Below, piece after piece: positions 12,204-24,426 of a DNA stretch of 64,000 nt; the stretch's first letter is position 1, and every line of letters begins with the position of its first letter. The notes beneath the pieces were generated by a model that saw nothing but the letters and a program-made list of their open reading frames with translations, made no database searches and was not told the origin of the DNA. The translations under genes and the position numbers were made by a program. The stretch comes from Triticum aestivum. Its lineage: Eukaryota > Streptophyta > Magnoliopsida > Poales > Poaceae. Location of the stretch: NCBI RefSeq assembly GCF_018294505.1, contig NC_057808.1, positions 221,122,069 to 221,186,068 on the forward strand. Reading direction: 5' to 3'.

Positions 12204-12398
12204 TAGACCACCATTATCAGTAGTAGTATTCCCCCATGTATATAGTATAGTCCGAGCACTTTGTAACGATAGTTAGATCGATTGTATGCCTTGTTTGATT
12301 GAGTGATATTGTTTGTGTTTGCCTCATGTGCATATGGGTAGTGTTTTCCCTCTAGACCTCATTCTATTCTAAATTCTCATCTTTTCTAAACCTATCAG

Positions 12399-15300
12399 AT
12401 GCCTCCGAGACATAACACCGGATTTGTTTTCCCACCGGAGATCACTCAGTTGATTCAGCAGCAGAATGCCCTGATGCAAGTGTTAGTACAGAACCAAGGC
12501 AACAACAACAACAACCCACCACCACCACCTGTTGATCACTTAGCCCGTTTCTTGAGGCTAAATCCGCCGGTGTTTTCCAGCAGCACCGAGTCGATTGTTG
12601 CAGATGATTGGCTCCGCAAAGTTGGAAGGGAGTTGACCACTGCAGGATGCACAGATGCGGAGAGAGTGCGATTTGCCGCACATCAGCTTGATGGACCCGC
12701 AGCATCATGGTGGGAGAATTACACAGCCACACACCCTATTGACACTGTCACATGGGACCAGTTTCAGCAAGCTTTCCGTACTGCCCATGTTTCAGCAGGA
12801 GCTATGGCTATGAAGAAGCGTGAGTTTCGCAACCTACGCCAAGGAGGACGCACCGTAGGCCAGTATGTGGAGGACTTTAGTAAGTTAGCACGTTATGCTC
12901 CAGATGACGTTGCTACAGATGCAGCCAAGCAGGAGAAGTTTCTCGAAGGACTGAATGATGAGCTGAGCATGCAGTTGATGGTAGCAACCTTCAACAACTA
13001 CCAGGAGTTGGTAGATAGAGCTCTCATGATTGAAGGGAAGCAGCAGCAGATTGAAAACCGTAAAAGGAAGTATGGACAAGGGAAGTACAATTCTGGAGCT
13101 CAGCAGAAGCCACGTTTTACCCCGAAATCGGGAGGACAGTTTCAGCATACCCATGGAGGAGGTAGTTCGCACAACCATAATGGCCCCAAGAATGGTAATG
13201 GGAATGGAGGAAGCAACGGCCAGAACCGTACCAACCCTTCAACCCCAGCTAAGAGAGACCTGAGCCAAGTCACTTGCTTTAAGTGCCAGAAGACTGGACA
13301 TTATGCCAATGAATGTCCTGAAGCCCAGAATGGAAATGGCAATGGAAGCTCTGGGAAGAAGCGGAACCCTTTCAACAAAGGACATGTGAACCACATTAGC
13401 GTGGAGGAGGTTGAAGCTCAGCCAGATGCAGTAATAGGTAAGTTTTTGGTTAAGTCATTTACTGCACTCGTTCTTTTTGATACTGGTGCATCGCATTCAT
13501 ACATATCAAGGGGATTTGTGGATAAGTATAAACTGCCAACCCAAGCCCTTAGGTCACCCATGTTAGTAACCTCGCCAGGAGCAGAGTATATGGCTAGTTT
13601 ATGGTGTGATCAGTTACCATTAAGGATTGGTAACTACGTGTTTCCCTCGGACCTAATAGTACTGGAATCGCAAGGATTGGATGTGATATTAGGCATGGAT
13701 TGGTTATCGAAGTATGGAGGGAACATTGAGTGTGCCAGTAAGTTGATTTTGCTTACCACCCCAGAAGGGAGAAGGATTAAGTATGTATCCCGACATGTGC
13801 CGAAGAGGACTCAAGTAAATTCCTTATCAGGAGTTGTACAGGAAGAAGTACCAGTGGTGAAGGATTACCCGGATGTATTTCCAGAAGAGTTGCCAGGCAT
13901 GCCACCAGATAGAGACATTGAGTTTTTGATTGAGCTTTTGCCAGGCACAGGGCCAATATCTAAGAGACCGTACAGAATGCCCGCAAAAGATTTGGAGGAG
14001 ATTAAGAAGCAGATTAAGGAGTTATTGGATAAAGACTATATTCGCCCAAGTTCTTCACCTTGGGGATCACCCGTACTTCTAGTGGAGAAGAAAGATGGAT
14101 CGTTGAGGATGGTTGTTGATTATCGTGGATTGAATGAAGTGACCATCAAAAATAAGTACCCACTGCCGATGATCAATGATTTGTTTGACCGATTACAAGG
14201 AGCTAAGGTATTTTCCAAGATCGATCTATGATCAGGATACCATCAGTTGAAGATTCGAGAGCAGGATATACCTAAGACGGCTTTTACCACCAGGTATGGG
14301 CTGTACGAGTATACCGTTATGTCATTTGGTCTGACTAACGCACCTGCCTATTTCATGAACCTGATGAACAAAGTGTTTATGGAGTTTTTGGATAAGTTCG
14401 TCGTAGTGTTCATTGATGACATTTTGGTTTATTCCAAGAATGAAGAGGAGCATAAGGAACATTTGCGTTTGGTACTTGAGAAGCTCAGAGAACATCAGTT
14501 ATACGCCAAGTTCAGCAAATGTGAGTTTTGGTTGAAGGAAGTTGGATTCCTCGGACATGTTATATCCGGAGAAGGAATAGCAGTAGACCCCGCCAAAGTC
14601 GACACTGTGACAAACTGGGAATCACCCACATCAGTTGGAGAGATCCGGAGTTTTCTTGGACTTGCAGGATACTACCGGAGGTTCATTGAGAATTTCTCGA
14701 GGATTGCTAAGCCCATGACAGAGCTGTTAAAGAAGGACACCAAGTTCAATTGGACTGAGGAATGTGAAGCTAGTTTCCAAGAGTTGAAGAAACGTTTGGT
14801 TACATCACCAGTGCTGATTCTGCCAGATCAACGCAAGGATTATGAAGTATATTGCGACGCTTCACGTCGAGGACTTGGAGCAGTGCTAATGCAGGAGGGA
14901 AGAGTTGTTTCATATGCTTCACGACAACTTAAACCCCATGAGAAGAATTATGCCACCCATGATTTGGAGTTAGCAGCCGTAGTACATGCGTTGAAGACAT
15001 GGAGACATTTTCTCATCGGAAATCACTGTGAGGTGTACACGGATCACAAGAGTTTGAAGTACATTTTCACGCAGAAGGAGTTGAATCTCAGGCAAAGGAG
15101 ATGGTTGGAGCTCATTAAGGATTATGATATGAGATTGCATTATCACCCAGGGAAGGCTAACGTAGTAGCTGATGCGTTGAGCCGCAAGAGCCATGTTAAC
15201 ACCCTCATGACCGGAGAGTTACCGAAATTATTAGCCGAGGATCTTCGCGAGCTATGTTTGGAGATAGTTCCAAGAGGCTATTTAGCAACGTTGGAGATTC

Positions 15301-16781
15301 AGTCTACCTTGATGGAAAAGATCAGGGAAGCTCAGAAGACAGACAAGGAGATTGCAGAATAAAGAAAGGATGAGCAAAGGAAAAGCCAAGGGATTTCGTG
15401 AGGATGAGCACGATACCTTATGGTTTGAGGACCGCGTTTATGTGCCCAATGATCCGGAGATCAGGAAGTTGATCTTGCAAGAGGCCCATGATTCACCGTA
15501 TTCGATTCACCCAGGAAATACCAAGATGTATTTGGATTTGAAGGATACTTTCTGGTGGACCGGAATGAAGAAGGATATTGCGGAGTATGTAGCAGTTTGT
15601 GATGTATGTCAGAGAGTGAAGGCAGAGCATCAGAAGCCAGCAGGATTGCTACAGCCATTGCCGATACCCGAATGGAAATGGGATAAACTAGGCATGGATT
15701 TTATCACGGGACTGCCCAGGACTCGTTCAGGCTATGACTCAATATGGGTTGTAGTCGATCGTTTGACGAAAGTAGCTCATTTCATCCCAGTGAAGACCAC
15801 TTACACCAGTGCTAAGTTGGCAAAGATATACATGACCAGGATCGTATGTCTGCATGGAGTTCCGAGGACCATTGTATCAGATAGAGGAACCCAGTTTACT
15901 TCGAAGTTTTGGAATCAGTTACATGAAACTTTGGGTACCAGGCTAGAGTTCAGTACAGCCTTTCACCCACAGACAGACGGACAGACCGAGAGAGTCAATC
16001 AGATTTTGGAAGATATGCTGAGAGCTTGTGCGCTAGATTATGGATCTAGTTGGGACGACAATTTGCCGTATGCAGAGTTTTCTTACAACAACAGTTATCA
16101 AACCAGTTTGAAGATGGCCCCTTTCGAAGCTTTGTACGGAAGGAGGTGTAGAACACCATTGTTGTGGACGAAGTTGGAGACCGCCAGTTGTTTGGACCAG
16201 ACTTGATTAAGGAATCAGAACAGAAGGTGAAGTTGATTCGCGATAGGCTCAAGGTAGCCCAGTCCAGGCAGAAGAGTTATGCGGATTCTAAACGCAAGGA
16301 GACAGTTTACGAAGTCGGAGACAAAGTTTACCTACGAGTATCACCACTTCGAGGAGTGAAGCGCTTTGGAGTTAAGGGAAAGTTAGCGCCACGTTTTGTA
16401 GGACCATACAAAGTTTTGGAGCGTATGGGAGAAGTTGCCTACAAGCTGGAATTGCCTGAAGGATTGTCAGGAGTTCATGATGTATTTCACGTTTCCCAGT
16501 TGAAGAAGTGCCACGCAGATATGGCTGAGATACCACTGAGAGATACGGTGCCATTGGAAGCGATTCAGCTGGATAGTGACTTGACCTATGAGGAGAAACC
16601 AGTTAAGATTCTTGAATATGCCAGCCGAGTCACCCGCAGCAAGGTTATCAAGTTTTGCAAAGTTCAGTGGAGTCACCATACCGAGGACGAAGCCACCTGG
16701 GAACGAGAGGAAGATCTACGGAAGAACCACTCTCACCTATTTTCTAGCCAACCCGAATCTCGAGGGCAAGATTCCTCTTAA
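12399..16781 (+). pseudogene. chromovirus gag-pol polyprotein with chromodomain (broken)
   Basis: Gag starts at 12399 directly after CTATCAG. It has a retrotransposon-gag core ([12 protein letters not shown] near 12690-12720) and a CCHC knuckle ([14 protein letters not shown], 13277-13318). Protease DTGAS is near 13480. RT has FIDDIL near 14410-14430 and RNase H begins near 14850. Integrase has HHCC near 15490-15610 and catalytic D, D, E in MDFITG, SDRGTQF and QTERVN. A GPY/F module lies near 16390-16500, and a chromodomain (KVQWSHHTEDEATWE) near 16570-16740. Breaks: TGA at 14229-14231 inside RT, consistent with a CGA-to-TGA change, and single-base losses near 15358 and 16170. Chromodomains of this clade are thought to steer integration to heterochromatin. 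Confidence 0.93.
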
Positions 16782-16792
16782 GGGGGTAGGTT
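16776..16792 (+). other. polypurine tract of the chromovirus
   Basis: A purine-rich run (AAGGGGGTAGG) lies immediately before the 3' LTR start at 16793. It primes second-strand synthesis. Confidence 0.85.
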
Positions 16793-19575
16793 TGTAACAT
16801 CCCAAATTTTCAATTTGGAATGTTATACATTACATCATCATTGCATAGCATATTTCATTGCATTTCGGCAAATCCTCGAAAATCCTAAGCAACTCAAGGA
16901 CCCTAGGAGAGAGTTGGCGATTTTCCCGGTTTTCATATTTGATTTTTTTATCAAATAATGAAACAAGGATTTTTGGTTTTAATTATTTTTCTCTCCGAAA
17001 AATATTTCGTATTAAAATAAATGAGAGGAGAAAATATGACTTCTCCAAAATAATTGAAATATTGGAGGAAAAATAATAAAATCAAATATTGGATTTTATT
17101 CGGATTTTATTTGCAATTTTAATTGCATTAGAAAAATTGCACGTTTTCAAAACTGTTTTTTGGGCCAAGAAAATGTTCATCTCGTTCTAATTATTTTAAT
17201 TAGACGGTGAAAATTTGTTTTGGCATTTTTGGATTTTTATTTATTTTTCTACAATTTTTTTTAGGTTCGGCGAAATTATTTAAAAATAATAATAATAACT
17301 CGCGAAGCGCGCCGACTGGGCCGAAACCCAGCCGACGGCCCAGCCCAGCCCCGCCCCTCGTCTCCCTCCTGGAGACCGAGACGGAGACCGCCGCCGCCCC
17401 AAGTCCCGCTCGTCGCCGCCGCCCCTTGCCCCTCCCCCAAGGCAGCACCCCCCTCCTTAAATACTCCCCCCGCCCCTCTCCTCACCCCCGCCCCGACCCG
17501 AAGCCGCCCCGCCGACGAGAGGACCCGCCGGAGCACGAGCCCGACGCCGCCGCCTCGGGAAGCCCCGTACGCCGCCGCCCTCGTCGCCCCTCGCCGCCCC
17601 CGACGACGCCCGAGCCCCGCCGCCCTCGCCACCCTCTCCCGAACCCACCGGAGCCCGCCGGAATACCTCGCCGGAGGTATAACCGCAGCCGCCACCGCCG
17701 CCGTGCCGGTTTTTTTTAAACCGTTCGGTTTATTTTTTTTCGAAACCCTAGATTTTTTTAATAGATCGGTTTATTTTTTTTGGTTTAGTTAGTTAGTGAA
17801 CGTTCACCGATCCGTTCGTTTTAACAAACGTGTTCGTCGGTTTGTCGCAGCTAACGAACGTCCGTTCGTTTAACTGTTCGTCAGTTTTCTTTTTCGTCGG
17901 ATTTTCCGCGATTATTCCAGATCGCGATTTCTGATCAGATTTTCGTTCTGGTTTATCTTTTAGCTCGTTTATCGGAATCAGGCGATTCAAGCGCCTAGAG
18001 TTTCGTCTCGAAATTCTCTTTCCGTTTAACCTATTCAAACAAGTTTTTGCTACTGTACAATTTGACTTAGATCCAGATTAGTAAACGAAGCTTGTTTCTT
18101 TCGCCGTTTGACTTTCGTTGCTTTGTTTGATTCGATTCTTTTTGCAAACCAGAGTTCTTAAGTTGAACTTTCTGGTTAGATCTTTATTTGAGTTTTACCT
18201 ATGCATTAGATGAGTGCTTATTGTATGCTTGTTTGTTTGCGATAGAGTACCCGGAGTGCGCCGCTTGCTACTTCGAATCTCTAAGTTTCACGGATCATCA
18301 GCAAGGCAAGTAACACTTTGATCATACCTCTTTTGCTACCCAGTTTTATTGCATTAGACCAATCCTCAAACATTGCATGATTAGGATCTAATTAAATTGT
18401 GGGTATTGGGAAGTAGTTGAGGTAGTACCTATTACCTGTTTATTATCAAACCTTTGGGAGTTACTTCTACGTTTGCTCATATTGCTATGCTATGCTAGTA
18501 GACGTGGATTGGGTTTGAGTGTTACCATGACAGATGTGAGATTGTTAATTAATGGTTAACCTTAAGGTGGCAACTAAAACTCACATCTGGGTGGATTGAG
18601 GTACCTGGGTATTCCAGGATTGCCTGTTTTCTTTTGGACCGCCACCCAGGTTCAAAGGGATCATGAGATTATTCATGCTAGAAACTTCCGTGTGCAGCCG
18701 CAAGCTATTATGGGCTCTAGCATAGTTGAGTAGGTTGTGTGAACTCTTGAAGAGGTAGACTAGCAGATGTAGGGGATGTAGGTGGTACTGTCTACCCGGA
18801 GTAGAGAGTTAACGCTTCTGAAAGACTGTGTCTCGGTCATCCGTTTCTCAAACACCATGAAGTGCGAGAATCCCAACGGAGGAGATCGAGTCTTGTGGGG
18901 AAAAGTGCACAACCTCTGCAGAGTGTATAAACTAATCATGGTTAGCCGTCTCCCCGGTTATGGACATCTTGAGTATCTAGTACTTGGATTATCATGTGAA
19001 TCTCATCATGTTACTTTAATTAATTTTGTTGGGTTAATGATGATACTTAATTGGGATTGAGATGCTGTCAACCATTCTCAATGTTTAACAACCACCATGA
19101 TAGTTAAATAAAATTTATTCCTTTGCAGTAGGGAAAAATTGGCTTTTCGCAAAACTGTAACCATAGAGCCTTCTACCAGCCATATATGCATGTAGTATAG
19201 CATTATTATGTTCATTACTCTCTATGTGTTACATTGCTAGCATATTCCATGTGCTGACCCATTTTCGGGCTGCAACGTTTCATGTTGCAGACTTTTCAGA
19301 TGACGAGTAAGGTGCCTTAGGTCGTGGTCTTATACTCAGTGATGCCGTTGGAGTTGATGGACTCACTTATCTTCCAAGTCTTCCGCTGTTATCGTATTAG
19401 ATGGCCTTAAGCCATATTTGTCATACTTATTTCTCTCTTGAGATACTCGTTGTAATAAGTGTGTGATTGCTACTCTGTTATAAATCCTCCATTTGTACTG
19501 TGCGTGTCAGCATTACTGATCCAGGGATGACACTGGTGCACGGTAGATCAGACTGCTTGAGGTCTGGTCGCTACA
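16793..19575 (+). repeat. 3' LTR of the chromovirus
   Basis: A 2783-bp near-identical copy of 8596-11360, ending GCTACA directly before the GTTTG duplication. Some differences from the 5' LTR are CpG losses, for example in the CGAACG word near 17826. Open frames within it are shared with the other LTR and follow base composition. Confidence 0.95.
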
Positions 19576-19580
19576 GTTTG
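19576..19580. repeat. target-site duplication GTTTG (right copy)
   Basis: It matches 8591-8595. The copia LTR resumes here with its dyad array. Confidence 0.95.
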
Positions 19581-20089
19581 ACCGAAACATTACGAAGGGA
19601 AACAGAGATATTACAATCCCTTCTCGGTGAGACCGAGATCCCTATCGGTGAGACCGAAAAGACTAGGGATTCTGGCAGTGGCTATGTCAACTGAACTCGG
19701 TGGCTCCGAATATGAAATTTCGGTGGGGCCGAGTTGGACTTTTTGGTTTGGGACATATGTGGATATGAGAAAGTAGTGGATGGTTTTGGAGCATATCACT
19801 AAGCACTTTGAGCAAGAACCTCATTAAGCAACACCTCATCCCTTCTTAATAGTATTGGCTTTTCCTATGGACTCAATGTGATCTTGGATCACTAAAATAG
19901 AAAATGTAGAGTCTTGTGCTTTGAGATTGAGCCAATCTTTTGTCCTTAGCATTTTGAAGGTCCACTTTCTAGTCCATGCCATGCCAATCATTGAGCTTTC
20001 CTGAAATATTTATCTTGAAATAGTATTAGCTTAATGAGCTATATGTTGTTAGGAATTACCAAAACCACCTAGGGATAGTTGCACTTTTA
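19581..20089 (-). repeat. 3' LTR of the copia element, right portion
   Basis: It matches 27851-28364 and carries the remaining dyad copies (19623-19733). In element orientation this is the start of the 3' LTR. Its terminal dinucleotide has changed: it reads TA where the 5' LTR has TG on the minus strand. Confidence 0.93.
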
Positions 20090-20545
20090 ATCTCCCCCTT
20101 TTTGGTAATTGATGACAACATATAGATCAAAGCTTCGACAAATGATAAATAAGATTGAAAAACATCGTCACTTTGAGAAGTATGTGATAAGCAAGAGCTC
20201 CCCCTAAATTTGTGCATTATTTAAGATATGCTTTTGAATGCAAATGCACAATCGATAGGATCATGAGTTACTCTTCCATGTCACATACATCTTGGTGGAG
20301 CGTTCAAAATGATAGAAATTAAAAACATGCACTCATCACCAAGCAAGTGAATGATCATCTAAGGATATAAGAGATAATATCATCCAACGAGCATTAAGGG
20401 TAGCATATGATCAAACAAGTATCTCACAAGGACATAAAGTATCTCACACAAGCACACAATAAAGTTTCAACCAAAATAGCAAGAGAGATAGAAAAGCAAC
20501 ACTCTCTCTCTCGAAGCCTATGATCTATACATTTTTCTCCCCCTT
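20090..20545 (-). other. polypurine tracts and 3' untranslated region of the copia element
   Basis: Directly inside the 3' LTR is a minus-strand polypurine tract (AAAAAGGGGGAGAT, complement of about 20090-20104). Two further GGGGGA runs lie near 20200-20207 and 20535-20545. There is no coding sequence. Duplicated polypurine tracts are reported in SIRE-type elements. Confidence 0.75.
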
Positions 20546-20594
20546 TGGCAACAAGTTACCAAAAATTTCAAAAATGCATAGTGCTAAACGACTC

Positions 20595-22668
20595 TCAGGC
20601 TTGATCTTCGGGAGGTGGTGTTGAAAGAACTCCAAGGACGAAAGCTTCCGATGAAGTAGCTGGAGCTGGTGGAGTAGCTGTTGGAGGTGGAACTGGAGCT
20701 ATAGCTGCTGGTGTTGATGCTGTTGCTCTTGTATCTGTCACGGGCACTGCAGCAGACCTCTGTCCTCTAGGCACACGCTTGAATGCATCTGTGGTAGACT
20801 TGCCCTTCTTTTCCTCTGCTTCCTCCTGAAGTTGCTCAACTGCAGTTTGGATCTCTGTTACCTTGACATCAAGGTCATAGATTTTCTGCTCAATGATCCT
20901 CTCCAGACTCTCCTGGTTCTTGCTCAGGGTGGCCAAGCCCTTCTCAATCCTCAGGGTGGATTGGATCAGGTATCCAAGCTGGTGTTGCTTGGTCTTCAAG
21001 AATACCTCAGATGCCTCTTCTACAGTTGGCATCTTTGCAGCTTTCTCAGCTTTAGCCTTCTCTCTCTTCTCATGTGCTTGAGCTGAAGATGGTTCATTCT
21101 CATTCATCACCACTGTGTTGTCTTCAAATTCAGGGTATATGGCCAGGTGCTCCTTATCCAAAAGATATGTGCATGTGCCCATCTTTGAGTTGATGAGCTC
21201 CTGAATTTGTGGGGCATACCCACAGCTTCTCTTCTGGTCAGCAGCAGTCCTCTTGATTGTCTCTACAATCAAACTCATGACCTTGAACTTCTGTGGGACA
21301 TCAAATATATGCAGCAAGTTTATAGCATGTCCTCTAATCATCTTGTGATCACCTGACTTGGGTAGCAGTGTGTGCCTTAGAATCCAGTTTATGGTAGGTA
21401 GACCAGACAACAAGTAGTGGACAGATCCAAACTTATGTGTATCCAAAGCAGCATCTGGGATCTCTTTGTACATGTTGGCCATTGTATTGTGGTCTTTCTT
21501 CTTCTCTGGATAAACATCCAAGTCATCCTCATGTTCCTCAGGAGCATTGATAAGCTTGGCCCATTCATCAACTGTAGACTGGTATCTAGTACCCTCAGAC
21601 ATCCATATTATCCTTCCATCTGGATAGAAGTGGGCAGTAGAGTAAAACTGCATGATGAGCTCATCATTCCACTTAGTGAGTTCTGGGCAACAAAAGTGTC
21701 AACTCCACATGCCTTGAAGCTATCATGTACACCAGGGAAGTGATCCTCATTCTCCTTGATGAACTCCCAGTCAACCCATCTCATATCACACACTATGGGC
21801 TTCTTATCAAGCAGAACTGTCTCATAGAAGTCTTGCTGTTCCTTAGTGTGGAACCTGTAGTCCACAGTAGTTCTTCTCCTGATAGCATATGGATCAGACT
21901 GTCTCCATAGTCTCAATCCTGCATCCTTCCTGATTTTCATGTTCTCTGCCACTAGATGTGCATCATTGTGGTCAGGAATCTTGGGTTTCAGCTTCCTCAA
22001 CACTTGAGTTTCATCTTCTTCAGCAGCTTCAGGCACCAGGGCCTTGTTCTTCTCTGCAGCTGGAATGTTTCTAGTGCTTCTCTTGGGCTTCTAAGCTGGA
22101 GCAGCTGCCTTGGGAGCAGCTTTGGGCTTTGATGGAGCAGCCCCTGATCTGATTGCATCCCCCATAAGCTTTTGAGCTTTGGGTGGTGGTGCAGCATCCT
22201 CCTGCTCTTCTTCTTCTTCTTCTTCTTCTTCTTCAGAATCAATCCTCATAGAGGGCTTGCCAAGAACTTTGGCTTTAGTAGTTCTTGCCCTTTTCTTCTT
22301 CTTATCCTCACGAGCTGCTTCTTCTTCAGATTCAATGGTGAACTTCATGGTTTCACCTGTGGCAACTTTTCTTGGCTTTGACATGGGATGTCTTCTTGCT
22401 GGCATTTTTTTATTCCTGGCTTAGTTGCAGCAGCAGTGCCATACTCCTTCTTTAGCACCTTTTTATTTGAAGTGGCTTCATCTTCAATAGCCACATAATC
22501 TTCATCCTCTGAATCAAAAGTTCTCTTCTTCCTTGTCCTGGTAGCAGCCTTTGGCAAGTTGCTTGGTGTGCTCCTACTGCCTTCATCATAGCTGCTAGAG
22601 GGATCAGAACCCTCACTCATCTGCACCTGTTGCTCAGACCTGTTCTGACTATCACTTTGATCAGACAT
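20595..22668 (-). pseudogene. second ORF (ORF2) of the copia element, plant-transposon-associated protein (broken)
   Basis: One coding unit read from 22668 down to 20595. The N-terminus is Ser/Glu-rich with basic and acidic blocks, including a poly-Glu run encoded by a TTC repeat at 22207-22236. A central domain with DFYETVLLDKKPIVCDMRWVDW and, farther on, QFYSTAHFYPDGRIIW resembles the plant-specific family often labelled 'putative plant transposon protein'. A coiled-coil stretch (QIQTAVEQLQEEAEEKKG region) and a Pro/Ala-rich end follow. Breaks: frameshift at an A-run near 22405, TAG at 22091-22093, frameshift near 21670. It has no enzyme motif. It lies where pol would be, behind its own TATA box and dyad arrays. 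Its role is unknown. Confidence 0.7.
22207..22236. repeat. TTC trinucleotide microsatellite
   Basis: About nine consecutive TTC units encode a poly-glutamate run in the minus-strand second ORF of the copia element. Confidence 0.9.
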
Positions 22669-22823
22669 CTCTGCAAATGCTCTGATAGAAGACCCTGTGA
22701 ATAGGTTATAGATGAGGTAGAGAAGATGAGCATCACAAAGTACAGGAGTTTTGCAAAACAGATGACTTAAAAACTTAGTTTTAGTTCTTCACAGAAAGCA
22801 TTTCGATCTACCGATTTGTAAAC

Positions 22824-23045
22824 TCGGTGATACCGAAGCAGTTTTTGGAACCTAAACTAGTGAACTCGGTCAGACCGAGTCATAGTTCGGTGGTACCAAG
22901 ACTGCTAGGGTTTCACAGAGAATCGAACTCGGTCACACCGATTTGCAATTTTCGGTAAGACCAAAAACGCATGTGCTCTGGCCTAAGCCAAATCGGTGAG
23001 ACCGATTTCTACAACTCGGTCGGTCCGAGATGAATTCGGTGGAGA
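22824..23045. promoter_or_regulatory. dyad-motif array downstream of internal TATA box
   Basis: About eight copies of the TCGGT-N3-ACCGA type, many imperfect, in roughly 220 bp. They lie between the internal TATA box (23366-23373) and the second ORF start at 22668. The arms are kept while the middle bases vary. Confidence 0.7.
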
Positions 23046-23365
23046 CCTAACCCTCAATTTTCAAATCAAAACTAATCTACAGGACGTTTTCGCTGGACAG
23101 GATGATTTCATTCGTGGCAAGAATCATGGCAGAGCAATGTGCTAAGAATCAGAGTTATGGATTAGCACAAAGATCAAGTTCGTACCCTAGTTCGGCGGCG
23201 AACTTGCTACGGCGGCAACGGCGGGGCAGATTGCCATTGACGGCGGCGGAGACCAGCGGCGGGAGGTCGCTGGCGACGAGAGGAAGATCCGAAGACCCGA
23301 GGAGGTACAGCAGGTTACACGCGGACGAAGAGGTTCGGAAAATTTTCCAAAATTTGGCCCATCAG

Positions 23366-23373
23366 TATATATA
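23366..23373 (-). promoter_or_regulatory. candidate internal TATA box ahead of second ORF
   Basis: TATATATA on the minus strand, about 700 bp upstream of the ATG at 22668. A dyad array lies right upstream (23384-23604), the same arrangement as in the LTR. The leader between is GC-rich and gene-like at 23160-23330. Confidence 0.55.
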
Positions 23374-23383
23374 ACCTGACCCT

Positions 23384-23604
23384 GTCGGTGTGACCGAGTG
23401 GAACGACTCCGTGGCACCGAGATGCAAAATTGCAAGCAGTTGCTGCAACTCGGTGTGACCGAAAGGTTCTAATCGGTTGCACCGAGATTGAAAACCCTAG
23501 ATCAACTTAGTGATCTCGGTAGGACCGAAAGGGATGAATCGGTCAGACCGAGATGCACAAAGAGGTTTTGGAAGTTTAAGTCTATGACGAATCGGGAACT
23601 CCGA
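23384..23604. promoter_or_regulatory. dyad-motif array upstream of internal TATA box
   Basis: About seven copies of TCGGT-N3-ACCGA or close variants (for example tcggtgtgaccga and tcggtcagaccga). The nearest begins about 10 bp upstream of the TATA box on the minus strand. Confidence 0.7.
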
Positions 23605-24426
23605 GTGCTCCTCACACAGAGTGGTTCGAATCTGACTTGATCAAACTTTGGGATGTAGCATGAATAGAGTTTGAGACGAGAAAAGCATAGATATCTAGAG
23701 GGAGTTCTTAGGCATTCTTGTCCATCCATTTGGCAAAAGAGAAAGAGCCAAACAATCAAAGCAACAAATGGATGTCCTCGAATGAGTAAAATATGCATTC
23801 AACATGCTCACACAATTAAAATGGCAAATGAAATATGTGACAAAGCATGCACAAACACTCTAGCATCTATCAAGCAATTGGTGATGACTAGGTCATCTAT
23901 ATATGAGTATATTGACTTAGGAGTCAAATGAGAACATTTGATCATAGGTCATACTCATCGTTTAAGCACAAGTGGGGTTACCACTTTTACATAAAGCATT
24001 GTTGTGTTCACACCATTAGAGTTGCTTTAGCTCAATTGATTAGAGTAAAGCTCCCCTAGATGTGATATCCCCCCTAAGAGGGATGAACTAACCTTGGGTT
24101 TTGTCGACGATGACTTTATGTAGGTGTTGAAGATGTAGATGCTCAATGTTGATGTAGATCATTCGGAGCAATCCTTTGGAGTGAGTTGCACTTTCAATAC
24201 CTACACGGGTTAGTCCCACAAGGAACAAACAAGGATATCCATAGACATAGAGTGATGTGTACACAAGATGTTGTCCATGAAAGCATTAGGTTACCTTGTC
24301 CCTTGTCTTACCAACAAGAGGGGTTGTGACTCCTTGAACTAGTGCAAGATATGGAAGTTGTTTGCACTTGTCCTTTCCAAAATGATAAGAGTGAAGTATG
24401 TTGGCGGAGTCACCCTCAAGAACTCT
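23605..24426 (-). other. non-coding spacer between gag and second ORF
   Basis: AT-rich sequence without a supported gene. It separates the end of gag (24427) from the upstream dyad array of the second ORF. Nothing else was recognised. Confidence 0.6.

Larger units (their letters stand above)
8596..19575 (+). mobile_element. Tekay-type chromovirus (Ty3/gypsy), full length
   Basis: A complete plus-strand element of 10,980 bp with two LTRs of about 2.77 kb, a tRNA-Met primer-binding site, a polypurine tract and a perfect 5-bp target duplication. It encodes an extra ORF (11472-12203), then a gag-pol with a chromodomain at the C-terminus. Very long LTRs plus a C-terminal chromodomain point to the Tekay/Del clade. 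Aligning 10001-10390 with 18222-18611 by eye gave five substitutions, so the insertion is young, roughly half a million years at the commonly used grass LTR rate. One stop and two single-base frameshifts inactivate pol. Confidence 0.95.
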
